64,000 nucleotides of DNA, from contig CAMPDV010002050.1 of the NCBI GenBank assembly GCA_946699065.1, forward strand, positions 18,533 through 82,532, in the 5' to 3' direction. Under the pieces are notes generated by a model. It saw only the letters and a program-made list of their open reading frames with translations. It did not search any database and was not told the DNA's origin. The position numbers and the translations under genes are program-made. Each line of letters begins with the position of its first letter. Position 1 is the first letter of the stretch. This document shows positions 24,167 to 35,562 of this stretch, piece by piece. The stretch is from Loxodes magnus. Lineage: Eukaryota; Ciliophora; Karyorelictea; Loxodida; Loxodidae.

Positions 24167-24907
24167 AGAAAAATTTAATTTAGAATATATATAATTACAA
24201 ATATTTTTTGGGTTTTAGCTTTAATGAAAATGAAATAAAAGAAAGATAAGCTAATTTTTTAAGGTAAAAAAGAATTTAAATAATGATATCTCTTTTTTCT
24301 CTTTCTTAATATATTTCTCGGCTAAAAATACTCTCAAAAAGTTAAACATGATAAGCTAATAATTTTAAAATCAAAATTTCATTATAAGTAAAATAATTAA
24401 ATCAATTAGAGCTAATCAAGAAAAAAATAGGAGTTTACTTAATTTTTTTTAACAATTATTGAAGTTTTTTTCGACATTCTGAAGGAAAATATCTTAAAAT
24501 TAAATTATGATTAAAAATTTCAATAAAATTTAGGTATATTTTAAATATATTCAGCAAAGTTTATTTTTTATAATAGATAAAATTAAATTTTAGCAATTTA
24601 ATATAAAATAAATGATAATAATATGTTTAAATTATAATTTTTAAAGTATTAGTATTTGCTTAGCTATAAAATTAATAACAATCGCCTTAAAAACCACTCT
24701 TTAAAATATTACAACTATAAAGTATAAGAAACTGTAACTTTATTTACCATTAATTGATTTTCTTCTTTCACAAAAAACTTTATTATAATTAAAAAAATGA
24801 GATAGTAAATATTTTGAAATATGGATAAAGCTCAGAAAAGAACTAGAATTTTTATAATTTAAAAAAGAATAAAATTTGGATTAAGATTAAGCATTAATAA
24901 ATAAATA
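24167..24907. other. AT-rich spacer
   Basis: No feature seen. A/T-rich 3' flank of the preceding gene. Confidence 0.45.
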
Positions 24908-25335
24908 AATAAAAATGATTATAGAGCGCGTACCACCTCATTGGCGCGCAGCTCTTTTAATATTAATATTTAATATTAAAAAAATGTTCTCATGTTTCTT
25001 GCTAAATCTCTAGAGGTCCAATGAGTCATTTCAACTTCTCCAAATGGAGAATCTTCTTATTAAAAATTATTCTTAAATCTTGAGTCAAATGCTTCAGTCT
25101 TCTTGAATAAGGTCCAAATAAGAAATAGTTATTAAGTCGGTAATTTGAAGTCCCGTCAATCAAACTTTCAGAACCCTCGGGGTAAGTTAGGTATTCTCAA
25201 CGGAGCTTATCCCCCCTCCCCATGGTGGAATCTAGTGCAAGATTACTCGCAATGCAGTATACACTGCACCAGATTACCTACTAATTTATCTGACGTGGCC
25301 GAGATCCATTTTATATTATATTAATAAAATATTGA
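24908..25335 (-). mobile_element. SINE-like retroposon, family S2, copy 2
   Basis: Minus-strand copy of the element at 3047-3500, about 80-90% similar by eye. It has the 3' hairpin (GAGCTGCGCGCC...GTACGCGCTC) followed by an (ATTT)n-type tail at 24890-24920, and the conserved CCACCATGGGG block in the head. Confidence 0.65.
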
Positions 25336-25470
25336 AATGGAAGATATAAATGATGGTAATAAAAATGTATAATAAATAAAATATTAAAAGTTAGCATATA
25401 ATATAGAATAATTATCATATAATAAAATATTAAATATCTTATTTTCATATTTATTAATAATCTATTTTAA

Positions 25471-26890
25471 ATGGACTAAGATAGAAGTCGCAAAGACTAA
25501 AGTGGCCAAAATCGTAAAATATAACAAAAGGAAAACTTTCACTATTCGGACAATTCAATTTGTATTAATTGAAAGATATTCAGAAGGTAAGATATTGAAC
25601 AATAGTTGAAGGTTATTATTCATAATAAGAGAGTAATATTCTATTTGTTAGACAGTAAGAGTAAAAACAATAGAGAGTAAATTTTGTTACTTGATTATAG
25701 TTAAATCAACTTAAGAGGATTCTTAATCTAAATTAGAGAGGAAAAGTATTAATTTTACACAGAAAGTATTAATTAAATACCTTTAGAAAGTAAAATTTAA
25801 GATTCCACTAGAGTGTAATGCAATTTTGATTACAAAATATAGAATAAAATTTAAGATGCTTTCAGAAGGTAATAAAACATTTTATAGAAGGTAAAAAGTA
25901 AAAATTTATAATAAATTTAAGTTTTATGTTAATAGAAAGTAACTTTGATAACTTTAGATAGTATTAATTTATCTAAGGAGGTAAGTAGAAATAAATTACA
26001 GAGAGTAAAAATTTTAAATAATAAGGAAATGAAGATTTAATGAAATAAGATATGAGTTAGATAGGAGTAGTGAATCTATCTACAATGATCATAGATAAAA
26101 TAAAAATTGTTTAAGACTGTAAATTTTAAATAATTCAGTCCGTAAGATTATAATTTACAAAGGGAGTAATCTTTAATTATATAGTTGGTAATATATTAAA
26201 GCAAGCGAGTATGAATTCTAATATTTCAGATTGTTAGCTTTTAATACAGCTTGTAATGATTATAATTTAAGTTGGTAAGATACTAAAATAAGTGAGTAAG
26301 TAATAAAGATATAGAATGTATTAAATTTAAAAAAGGTTGTAAAAATTATAATTAAGATGGTAAATAATTTAATATGTAGCTAGTAATATTTAATAACTAT
26401 AGAGCGTAATTAATATTCCATAAGATTGTAAGAACATCATAAAGACCGTAAGAAATAACTTTAAATCAGGTAGTAAGGATTAATTTTAAAGATGGTAATA
26501 GATATAATTTTAAAGTTGGTAAGTATTAAATGCTAGTTGGTAAGAAATAAATAATAGTTGGTATATAAATAAAAATATCAGTTTGTAAATACTCTTAACT
26601 AAAAGATGGTAATACTTTAATAATCAGCATGTAAATTTTAAGATGCAGGATGTAATAATTAAAATTTTAAAAGAATGTAAGCAAAATAATTTTAGGAGGT
26701 TTTTTTATAATTTATTAGGTAAAAACTATAATATAAGTCGGTAAAATATAAAATTATAAAGATTGTAGAAAATTTTTATTTACTTCAGTTGGTAAATATT
26801 TAATTTAAAAGAAGAATGTAAATCATGCTAAATATAGAAACCTTTAACTCTAATTATAACTTTATTTCATTTAAAATTTATTTATTTTAA
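25471..26890 (+). CDS. Gene shredded by ~47 mini-introns with 3-nt exons
   Basis: The ATG at 25471 opens a 91-nt exon (MDQDRSRKDQSGQNRKIQQK...). From 25562 on, GT-AG segments, mostly 17-24 nt, alternate with very short exons. Between 26119 and 26837 I place 31 consecutive introns; 29 of the exons between them are exactly 3 nt and one is 6 nt. Longer exons of 45 nt (25701-25745) and 93 nt (26026-26118) also keep a multiple of three. Splicing all of them keeps one reading phase, and joined codons give sensible protein: IKSTQEDSQSKLERK, then LMKQDMSQIGVVNLSTMIID, then KCYAKHYRNVVVV. Two units (about 25815-25868 and 25891-25935) are irregular. The 3' end is undetermined. No family is recognised. 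Confidence 0.7.
26119..26837 (+). repeat. Regular mini-intron/micro-exon array, strict part
   Basis: The motif AG-NNN-GTA recurs every 20-25 bp. Intron starts read at 26119, 26142, 26166, 26188, 26209, 26233, 26253, 26275, 26296, 26318, 26339, 26360, 26383, 26406, 26428, 26448, 26473, 26495, 26519, 26540, 26561, 26585, 26609, 26631, 26652, 26677, 26699, 26741, 26765, 26792 and 26818. Interiors are A/T and do not resemble each other, so this is not a tandem satellite. The interval 26699-26737 is either one 39-nt intron or two abutting introns with no exon between. Confidence 0.8.
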
Positions 26891-27445
26891 TTTATAACTA
26901 ATCAAATATTTATATATATTTTTAAATAAAAATTTTAATTAGAAACAGTTTCACGTTTACAGGAGAAAATCAAGGATAAGTTTTCTTAAAAATTATAAAA
27001 TAAATAAAAAAATATTTTATTAAGATAATCAATTTCAATCGATTAGATGAGATTTAAAAAATAAAATTATTATATTGGTCTTAAATATTTAATTTTTACA
27101 ACTTTAATTTTAATCTTAGTAAATAGGAAAAAATTCATTTTTATTAATGTTTTTTTGATTATTTAAGTGCTAGCACGAGGGCCTAGCGTTTCAGGCAATT
27201 TACAATTTTTATTGAAATTTTCACATGGAAATTAAAATCTTGCTAATTTTTCATTTTATGGTTATTAAAATTATAAAAACTTTTTTCTTTATCTTATTTA
27301 GAAAATTTGTACTTTATGCATAACTTTCTTCACAATATTTTTCTAATATTAATTTTATAAAACATTGATTATTTAAACTGGATTATTGCAGATTTATAAT
27401 AACTTAAATATAATTTATTCCATTAATTGATTTATTAATAAACTT
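26891..27445. other. AT-rich spacer, possible 3' part of the mini-intron gene
   Basis: The reading phase of the mini-intron gene continues open here, but composition is A/T-dominated and I cannot support an end. A short G/C-richer palindromic patch lies near 27171-27187. No other feature. Confidence 0.35.
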
Positions 27446-27451
27446 AAAAGG

Positions 27452-27690
27452 ATTCTCTTTCAAGGAACTGGAAACTCCTATCCAACTGAACAATACAGGA
27501 TCTTTCTTTATGTATATAACGCGGATTTCTTGCTTCTTAATTCAATAAACTTCGACCAGGGAGTAACATAAGCTATGAGCCGACAGACTCTAGCCGCTAG
27601 CAAGAGTGAATAACTAGAAAGATTTTTTTCACTGCTGAGATTGACATTAAATAGGAATCTTTTATTTAACAGGATAGGAACTTGACCTCA
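27452..27690 (-). mobile_element. Divergent S1-related element
   Basis: One end (GGAACTGGAAACTCCTATCC at 27464) matches the corresponding end of S1 copies 1 and 5, and the other end shares CTGAGATTGAC with the S1 opening. The middle differs strongly. It is likely an old or related SINE lineage, next to the LINE relic. Confidence 0.4.
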
Positions 27691-27694
27691 TCCA

Positions 27695-30540
27695 TAAAAA
27701 TAGAAGATTAGATTAGAGAATTAAATAAAGCTTTAAATACATCATAATTATAATACTTAATTTAAATATGTTTCTTTATTTTTCCAATAACATGTAGAAT
27801 TGCTCATGGAATAACTTCTGAGCTTTATTCTACTTTAGGGAGTAAAAGACCTTAATTTATTTAAAGTTATAAGGAATGATAATCTAATATTTTGAACAAA
27901 TTTAATATGGATCATTTCTTATACTTTTAATATTTTTCACCAAAGACTTTATAGTATTCGTTTTTATGAAAACTATATCCAAAATAAACTATTTTCTTAG
28001 ATCTTTTAACATCCTAATTGTTTAAACTAACACTAACATTAATGCCTACTTGTTTTTAATTCTTAGTTCTTAAACATATAAACTCACACTTACTTACCCT
28101 ATTGTTAAATTTTACTCATCCAAATACTTTTCATGTTGCTTTAATCATAAATTAATATACTTTTTATTAGAAATCAATAGCAAAAATCGATAAAAAATAA
28201 TCTGCCCAAGTTTTACTAGCAAATAAACGTAAATAAATTTTAATCAAAATTGTTTTAAATAATTTTTCACTTACTCGTTAACAAGATTATGAACGATAAT
28301 AACAAGAACTGGACCATGCAAACTTCCTTATAAGTTTTATGAAAATGTGTCATCTAAAATAAATCTAATATCTAGTTATGATACAATGATTCAAAGCAAT
28401 TTATTAGGGCAAGATGTAGTTTTATCCTACGTAAGTGATTAAGCAGTAGGCTTCTCATGCATATATTCTTCATCTGAAAAGTTATAAATAGATGATTTGA
28501 TTTTCCAACCTTTATGTAAATCAAAAATTGGTTATAAAATTCAAAAAGATACATCATTTTTGTCTACTCTTTAAAAATCTTTATTATGAAGGTATATAAT
28601 TTTACGTTAATAAAAATAAACATAGAACCTTTAAATTAGTTTGTTTATCTTATTTTTTTATTACATTTATGAGTGAAATTGGACTTTAATTCTTTCAATC
28701 ATTCTTAGATTCTTTTTTGTAAATCGTGAGAATTTTTAATAGTTTAAGTTAACCTGGGATGGCTTACTTTCTCAATATATTAAAATTAACCTTTATAGCA
28801 GATGAAATTCCGTATTAGCATATTTAATAAGCTCTGCTTTTATGCCATTTGCTCCAGATAATTTATTATTGGTTAGTCTCTTTATAATTTCTTAACTTCT
28901 TTATAACTAATAATATCAAATTCTTACAAATAAGAAACTTAGTATTTTTCACAAAGTTCTAATTCTAAAAATATTATCAATCCTTTAATTGCTGTTCCTT
29001 AGTTTTTTAAATATTCTTTTTTTTAATACTTTCCTAATCATTAACAAATTAAGTAAATCCTTCTAGATCCAAATACATAGTTTCTTTCCTATGATTTAGA
29101 ATTCTATTGATTTTTAAATAGTTTTGCAGGCACTAATTAATTACTTCTTTGTTAATTAATTTCAACCGAAAAATTTTTTGGACCGGAAACTCCTTTCCGA
29201 TTGCACAACTCGACGCTCTCTTTTTATGGAATAATGGAGATATCCTGTTGTGCTCCAGGAACAGCTGTTAGGGAGCTCCATTGCTATAAGCAGCCAGGCT
29301 TCAAGCCCCTACCAAGAGCAGATAATCTCAAAGACAGTGTTCCCTTCAAAAAATGACTCTGACCAGGGACTTTCTCAGCGACAGGAAAGGAACTTGTCCC
29401 TAGCCATAAAACCAGAAAGTGTTGTCACGAAGGTCATTCTCAGCTCCCATCATCTTTTCAATTATAATTACTTCTTTGTTTTTTATCTATTTTTACTTAT
29501 ATTATCAGTAATTACATTAATTCCCATCAAAATTGTTTTCTTTTTCTTATACTAGTTATATTAATTGCAAATTTTCTCTTCCCTACTATATATGTAATAC
29601 TTGAAGCTTTTATACTTATATCTCAGTAATAAACTATTTTTTATCCTTCAAGAAAGCTTGCTATAGCTATCATTTATAGTTTACATATCCTAAAAGATGT
29701 TTAGCATTATTATAGAGAGTATGAAATAACTCTTCAATATCAATAATTTTCAGATAAAAATTAAGTTATGCTGTACTCTAAAGCCTATAATTAAATTATG
29801 CTTATTTTCAATTTCTCTTATTATTTGTGTTAGTATAATCTAATTTATAAAAGAGATTAGACATAATCTTTCTTAATAATAAATCTTATGTATTTCTATT
29901 TTAATTTTATTATTAACCATATAATTCATATAATTCACTTAATTTTCTAACTAGCTTAGTTTTATTTTTACACTTGAAAAATAACTGAGGCATATCTTCT
30001 TACTTTTGCTTCAAAAAGCTCAGATACTCTTGTATAAGCATCAAGTTTATATTCAATTTCACGCTCACAATATTTGGTCAATTAAGTATTTTAAAAATTC
30101 ATAAGTATCTTACATTTTTATTAGGTTATCTTAGGTTTTATTACTTTTAGTAATTTCCAACTTATAAACAGTATCTTAGTTAAAGTTACGCAATTAATGT
30201 TATAAAACTTGTTCAGTTTAAACTAGCTAGTTAAAGATTGTATTAATTACAGATTAAGTACTAGTATTTATCATTTCTATTTTTGATTATCTTAATTTTA
30301 AATTTACTAACTAATTTTTCTTTAATTTCTAAATTAAAAGTTGGATTTAATTCTTTTAAATATTAATATTTTTAAATTTTGATATTATACATAAAATGTC
30401 TAGCATTCATTTTAAATTATTGGCCTTTCATTCTCCTTCTCATTTTTTATGTATTTTTATGTTTGTTGGTGAAATGAGTTATAATTTATATTTATTTTCT
30501 TTTGAAAGAGTTAAATTCTTTAAATAATGTAAAATTCATA
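27695..30540 (-). pseudogene. LINE ORF2 (reverse transcriptase) relic
   Basis: The minus strand carries, in several frames, hallmarks of a non-LTR retrotransposon polymerase in correct order: a pre-RT linker (YKWQLQQAFLKDKKQF, near 29660), the SG.NGI.AELIKYA block near 28850, IYKKESKNDWKNQSPISLIN near 28720, a later stretch resembling the catalytic region near 28200 (WADYFLSIF, where canonical enzymes have a YADD-type box), and the SKCEFICLR...IVYFGYSF block near 28050. Frame changes between blocks and the altered catalytic box show that it is dead. An S1 SINE is inserted at 29154-29465. No endonuclease domain was recognised upstream. It is the only RT trace in the window. Confidence 0.65.
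29154..29465 (-). mobile_element. SINE-like element, family S1, copy 5, nested in a LINE
   Basis: Flanked by the 15-bp direct repeat AATTACTTCTTTGTT (29139-29153 and 29466-29480). Same orientation as copy 1. It interrupts the minus-strand LINE relic, so it is younger than that element. Confidence 0.8.
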
Positions 30541-30547
30541 TTAAAAA

Positions 30548-30870
30548 AACTGATATTATAGAGACTGTAGCACCACAATTGTACGCGACTCTTTATTAAA
30601 TTTTTTTTAATTTAAAAAAGTTTTACATTACAAGCTTCCTCAGTGTTATCATCCCTTAAAATTATTGTTTTCTATAGTTCCAGTGTTGGAATACTGCCCT
30701 AAGAAGCCTTAGTATCTGGCATCGTTCAATAAAATGTTACTTGATTCCACAGTCGTGTCTCTTTTGGCTCCTACCAGGATGCTTGCTCAGTTCTTCACAC
30801 AGGGTACTTCCTGGAACCAGAGTTTAAATAAATGACATTGGAAGGATTGTTCCTTTCTATTTAAATATAT
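30548..30870 (-). mobile_element. SINE-like retroposon, family S3, copy 2
   Basis: Minus-strand partner of 15430-15775, sharing the CTCTGGTTCCAGGA-type head, the CAGATACTAAGGCTTCTTAG block and the 3' hairpin near 30560-30600. Confidence 0.6.
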
Positions 30871-33329
30871 TATATTAATAATATCTTAAACTTGAATCAT
30901 ATTAATTTAACTCTATTAGACTTTGGGCAAGGTTTAGCTTTTATTTGTAATAAATTTCCTTTAATTTCTTAATTAATTCCTAATAATTAATTTTCCTCTT
31001 ACTTTTAATTACTACTAATGTAATGTAATTCAAATTTAATTATTTATAGCATTACATGAGATTCAGAAAATTTCAATCTTAAAAGTTAGCTTTAAAAAAT
31101 TTATCCTTATATTACATTTATATTGTGTGTATTGCAACATCTAAGCACTTAATTTAGGTTTAAATTTGCTTATCTAGATTTATTGATCCTATTTAATCTT
31201 ATTCTTAAAAATTGGTTTAAGTTTTAGCAGTTTTTCTTAGTTATTATTTGTTTACAATAAATAAATTTATTAATTATACTCTAAAAAATTCTAAAGTAAT
31301 ACTTTTTTTAACTATAACTATAATAATAAACTCTAATCAGATTTCTGCTTACTTTTCTTATCTTTTTCTAGCTTAATTCTAGAACACTCTTTTTAAACCC
31401 TACTATTATTTAGTAAACAGTTAGATTGTTATCATTATTATTGTTCTCTAGTGATTGCTTTTTTAATTAAACTTCACTATTACTTTTTATTCACTAATAT
31501 ACTTAAATTAAACTAAATATGCTTAAGTATTTATCTACCAATCCTAACGATTATTTTAAGCTTAATTTTATTAATTATTTTAAAAATTACCCTTAGTATT
31601 TTTAATATCTTCTAAGCTATTTTTTCTTTAGAAGATTCTATATTTAATAGTAAATATTTTAAACATATATTAAAATCTAATATGACACTAAAGAATACAT
31701 TTATTTATTTATCTCTTAGTGCTCTTTTATTCTTTTTAATTTCTACAATAAATTAACACATTTTATAGCTATATTTAGCTATTTTTAAAGGAATACGAAG
31801 GTGCTTGCTTATAGATTACTAGTTACAGTTTCTTCTTAAATTTTGATTGATTCTTTATAGTTAAGCATAGTCAGATTCTATTAATTTAACTTAATCAAGT
31901 ACATACTTATGCTAATAATTCAAGATACAAGCTTTTTTATTTTAAATAAAGAAGAGTCATAAGAATAAATAATTACGATGCTATTTCTTCAAAAAATGTT
32001 TACACTCTTAATTTATATTAAAAGCTATAAAAATAGTCAGTTTATAATAGTTTTAACTTATAATTATTAAACTATAAAAGGATTATCAATTAACTTAAAT
32101 TAAAATAGCTCCTTTATTTATAAATAATTTAAATATATTTAAGGTATTTTAACAAATAAAATAGTTAAGATCTATATAAATTATTAAATTAATCTTTTTA
32201 TTAATATTTTACTTTTTGAAATATTTGTAAAATAAATATAGAATGCTTAGTAGAAAGTACCATAGTAGTATAGTGAAAATAGTTTAAAGTTATTTATATA
32301 ATTACAAATATTTAACTGTTTTAGGATTTTTTGCTTTGGTCTTGTGGATTTAAAGTAATATTTTAATATAATTACCTTTTACTACTATATGATAATTAAA
32401 GTAATAAACTAATTAAATATTTTAAATATATTCAAAATTTCTTAAAATACCTATGGTCTTTAATTTTATTACGAAATATTAAAAATGGCTCTTCAGAAAC
32501 AATATAGCTCTCTTAACGAATATCTTACAAAGTATAAATAAAAATACATTCAGACCAAATAGGAAATTAAATAATAAGAATAATACTAATAATAAGTTTC
32601 GTTGTACAATAAGCGTATCAAAGAACATAAGTCTATAGTAAGTGTTAGAATAATAAAATTAAAATTAAAAAATTTGAATATATACTAGGGAATATATTTG
32701 ATAAATAAACCTTTTTCCAAATATAGATAAGGTTATAATTAAGATTTAATCTCAAATGAGGCAAAAATTTGGACGAGATAGATTAATAGTTCAATCAGAT
32801 TCCTCCAATATTTTAATTTTAGTTTTCAAAATATTTTATTAAATAGAAGAAATGTAGGAAAAGCAGATTCTATCGAAATAAATAATTTGAAGACCTATGA
32901 ATAATAAGTATCTGTGTCTATGAATAGAAAAAAATTAAAATAAGATATAAGGAGGAAATTATTTGTCGTAAATGTTCAAAGTAGCATCATTTAAAAGAAA
33001 ATGATAGAATATTGACATTTATAACAAATTATTAAGTCATTTTGAATAATTTATTTAAGATGTGGCCACAAAAACAGGATTAATATATAAGAAGTTCTAA
33101 AATTTGAGATCTGACTAGCTTAAGAACAGTTAATTTAAGTACCTGGATTATATTTAATAAATAAATACTAATAAACAAGGATAACAAACTAAAAAAGTTA
33201 TAAGCAATCCTTTAGTTTAAGAAAATAACTGTTAAATATTAATGATTTCAAGGCTCTCTCCTAAGACTATAAACCTAATTTACTTCTTATCTTTTTTCCT
33301 TTTTATATATTAATTTTTTAAATGAATGT
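30871..33329. other. Long AT-rich stretch, no confident gene
   Basis: About 2.4 kb with frequent CTTA and TAGC words and no strand bias. It could be the decayed 5' part of the LINE (endonuclease side) or an old gene remnant. I could not settle any frame. Confidence 0.4.
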
Positions 33330-33840
33330 TGGACTCGAATCTGTCTAATAGGTATCCCGGTGCAGTTAGATTGCATTAAAAGTACTATTGTAATAGATAC
33401 CTCCACGGATAAGTAAGGGCGTTCCCTTGTGTGATAAACCTTCCTTTTTAAGGGTTCTCTCTATCAGTAGGAGAAATCTGACTAAGAATTAATAAAATTA
33501 AAATCTCAGAGTTATCCTCCTTTTACATGTCGCAAATCTGGTCCTGAATTGGAAAAACCTAAAAACATGGCTGAGATAAGAAATAATTCTTAATTAGAAG
33601 AATTTAACTCAACTGTGGATTTTACAAAAGTATTTGATTTTACTTTAACTTATGCTTTGGATGGAATGACAAGAATTAGAGAAAAAGGTAATCAATTTTG
33701 ATTTAGAAAACGGAGAAAAGTAAACAATATGATCAGGTAAAGTAGAATATTAATAAATTTTTAGTAAGACTAAAATTAGGATTCTTTATTAATCGTGGTG
33801 AACTTAAAAAAGGTGGATCCACGTTAATTTATTTATATAT
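33330..33840 (+). mobile_element. Retroposon S4, copy 1, with a short ORF
   Basis: The head (GGTATCCCGGTGCAGTTAG..., then GGATAAGTAAGGG) resembles the S2 head. Downstream from about 33567 an ORF begins MAEIRNNSQLEEFNSTVDF and continues LTYALDGMTRIREK. The end is a GTGGATCCACGTTAATTTAT terminus with a (TTTA)n tail, shared with 42420-42800, which has a matching PALDRITRIERRK segment. This suggests a composite SINE/LINE-derived element with a small coding part. Confidence 0.5.
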
Positions 33841-33849
33841 AATTTTAAA

Positions 33850-34200
33850 TTAAATAGGCTGGATCTTATTTCTTGAGAAGACCAAGAAGAAATTCCCAGT
33901 GATGAATCTGACTGAGGGCTAAAGATTCTAAATGTTGGACCGGATATATCACTTAACTTCACTTATGTTATAAAATGAAAATGTGTTTACTTGAAGGCGT
34001 CCTGATCTTTAATGACAAAGATAAGCAATCTTGCCAGCAATTTTATGAAACCTCAATCGGAATAATTTGGTATAGAGAAGCATTAATATCTTACATTTTT
34101 AACAGTGTTACACACACTTTAATAAAAAATTTTCTTTATTCACATAATTTTTGCAGATATATTTATATTCATAAAATGTTTATCAATTTTAAAAATACCT
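33850..34200 (+). other. Protein-like segment beside S4
   Basis: A frame reading GSYFLRRPRRNSQ and, from ATG at 33975, LLEGVLIFNDKDKQSCQQF is unusually G/C-rich for the window. No start-to-stop gene or domain is recognised. It may be part of another retroposon. Confidence 0.25.
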
Positions 34201-34531
34201 AACTCTCTAATTTTGATAAAAAAATAATTAATTAAAAATTGAAATAACAATTTTTATAAAATGTAAAAAAATAGTGTAATTTATTTATAATATTAAGTTT
34301 TTAATTAAAATAAAATAAATATAAATTGTATTATAATTTAGAATAATCTAATCAAAAATTGATTCTATTACTTTTGTTTTAATATTTAAACTTTTCAATA
34401 GCAACTTTATTAAAAAATGTCTATAAATATTCAAACTTAAATATTATAAAATATACATAAAATGTTCGTTTATTCTATTTAAGTTTCACTTATTAAATTT
34501 TAATTTTAAATAAAATAATTATATAATATAA
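34201..34531. other. AT-rich spacer
   Basis: No feature seen before the next retroposon ORF. Confidence 0.45.
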
Positions 34532-35562
34532 ATGGCTGGCTTCAAGAAGGGCTTTTTACCACCTCCTCAGAATAGGAGAGAAAACCAGAAGCACATAATC
34601 TCACCACGTCTTCTTAAATTTAACGCTGTTCTTAATAAAAATAACCAGAATTATCTAATAGATTAGAAGAACTTATAAAAATACTAACTACTACAAATTA
34701 AAATAAAGCGGATTTTTCCCATCAAAGGACAAGTAAGAACTGAGATAAAATTCAGGACAAAAAAATTAAACTCAGACCTCCATTGAAAACTGAAAAAAGA
34801 GACCACTCAACTGAATCGATAAAAATAATAACGAAAAAATAAAAATTAATAAAGAAGGAAAAGTACGATAATTCAATATAGATCCTATTACCTTTTATTT
34901 AGACAATACAGAAATAAAATAAATGGATTCATAGTAGATGAAGCACCTGATTTATCAACTTATTAGAAACATAAAAAAATTCGAAGAGGAATTAAACTCC
35001 AAGAAGGAAGAGATGTTTGTATTAAGTCAGAATTTGATAAATCAAGAAGATGATGATGAAGTCCATATGGTAGACCGAAGAGCTTAAAGTCGGAGTTTAT
35101 GATCAAATTGCAAGTTAAGAGAATGATATTTGAATAATGCAAGAGCAAGACGAGAAAAATTGAGTGAAATTAGATTCAAGACCAAATTAATAGAAGAAAA
35201 TCTGTAGAAGCCTTATCAAGGAGCTCCAATTGAAATAGAGAAACAAGAAAAGACATTTCTGAGAGCAAGAAAAAGATGCTACATTTGCAACAGCACTTGA
35301 CATTTACGGCGGAAATGTCCCCAATAGAACAAAATAAAAGAATATCTGGAGAAATGTTAACTAAAAGCAACTGAAGTAGTGAGTGACGGAATTCTTCACA
35401 TCGGGAAATGGGAAAATCTGGAAAAAAGTTTCAACTCAGATTATTCAAAAGAAAGAAATCAAGGAAAAAAGAGTTAAGCAAGGATAGAACATGCAGGAAC
35501 TAAGATTTTATACATTTAAAACTCAATTAATCCGGAAGGCGAACAGTTATTTTAATGATTAA
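34532..35562 (+). CDS. Gag/ORF1-like zinc-knuckle protein G8
   Basis: Near-identical partner of G3. It starts MAGFKKGF; a T-tract is one base shorter than in G3, which puts the next segment (TTSSEQERK in G3) out of frame. From about 34756 a long frame runs cleanly: KKRPLNWIDKNNNEKIK, VRQFNIDPITFYLDN, RNIKKFEEELNSKKEEM, QEDDDEVHMVDRR, GAPIEIEKQ, the zinc knuckle CYICNSTWHLRRKC (first Cys codon 35277) and NPEGEQLFQ, ending in TGA beside a TAATGAT tail. The N-terminal and main frames would be joined by splicing a 23-nt GTAAG...TTCAG stretch at 34733-34755. RNA-binding retroposon protein by analogy. Confidence 0.6.

Noticed and set aside
25514-25530. An additional 17-nt intron in the first exon of the array gene
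   Set aside because: A GTAAA...AAAAG segment exists, but removing it changes the phase so that later exons read less well. Keeping it as exon gives one phase throughout. Not fully excluded.
25562-26837. Reading the 22-bp periodic GTAA motif as a CRISPR-like array or a satellite
   Set aside because: The recurring part is only AG-NNN-GTA, the intervening sequences are not repeats of each other, and splicing keeps one reading phase. There are no cas genes and the organism is eukaryotic.
27171-27187. Palindromic GCTAGC...GGGCCTAGC patch as an RNA gene or terminator
   Set aside because: Too short, with no supporting stem extension, tail or second copy.
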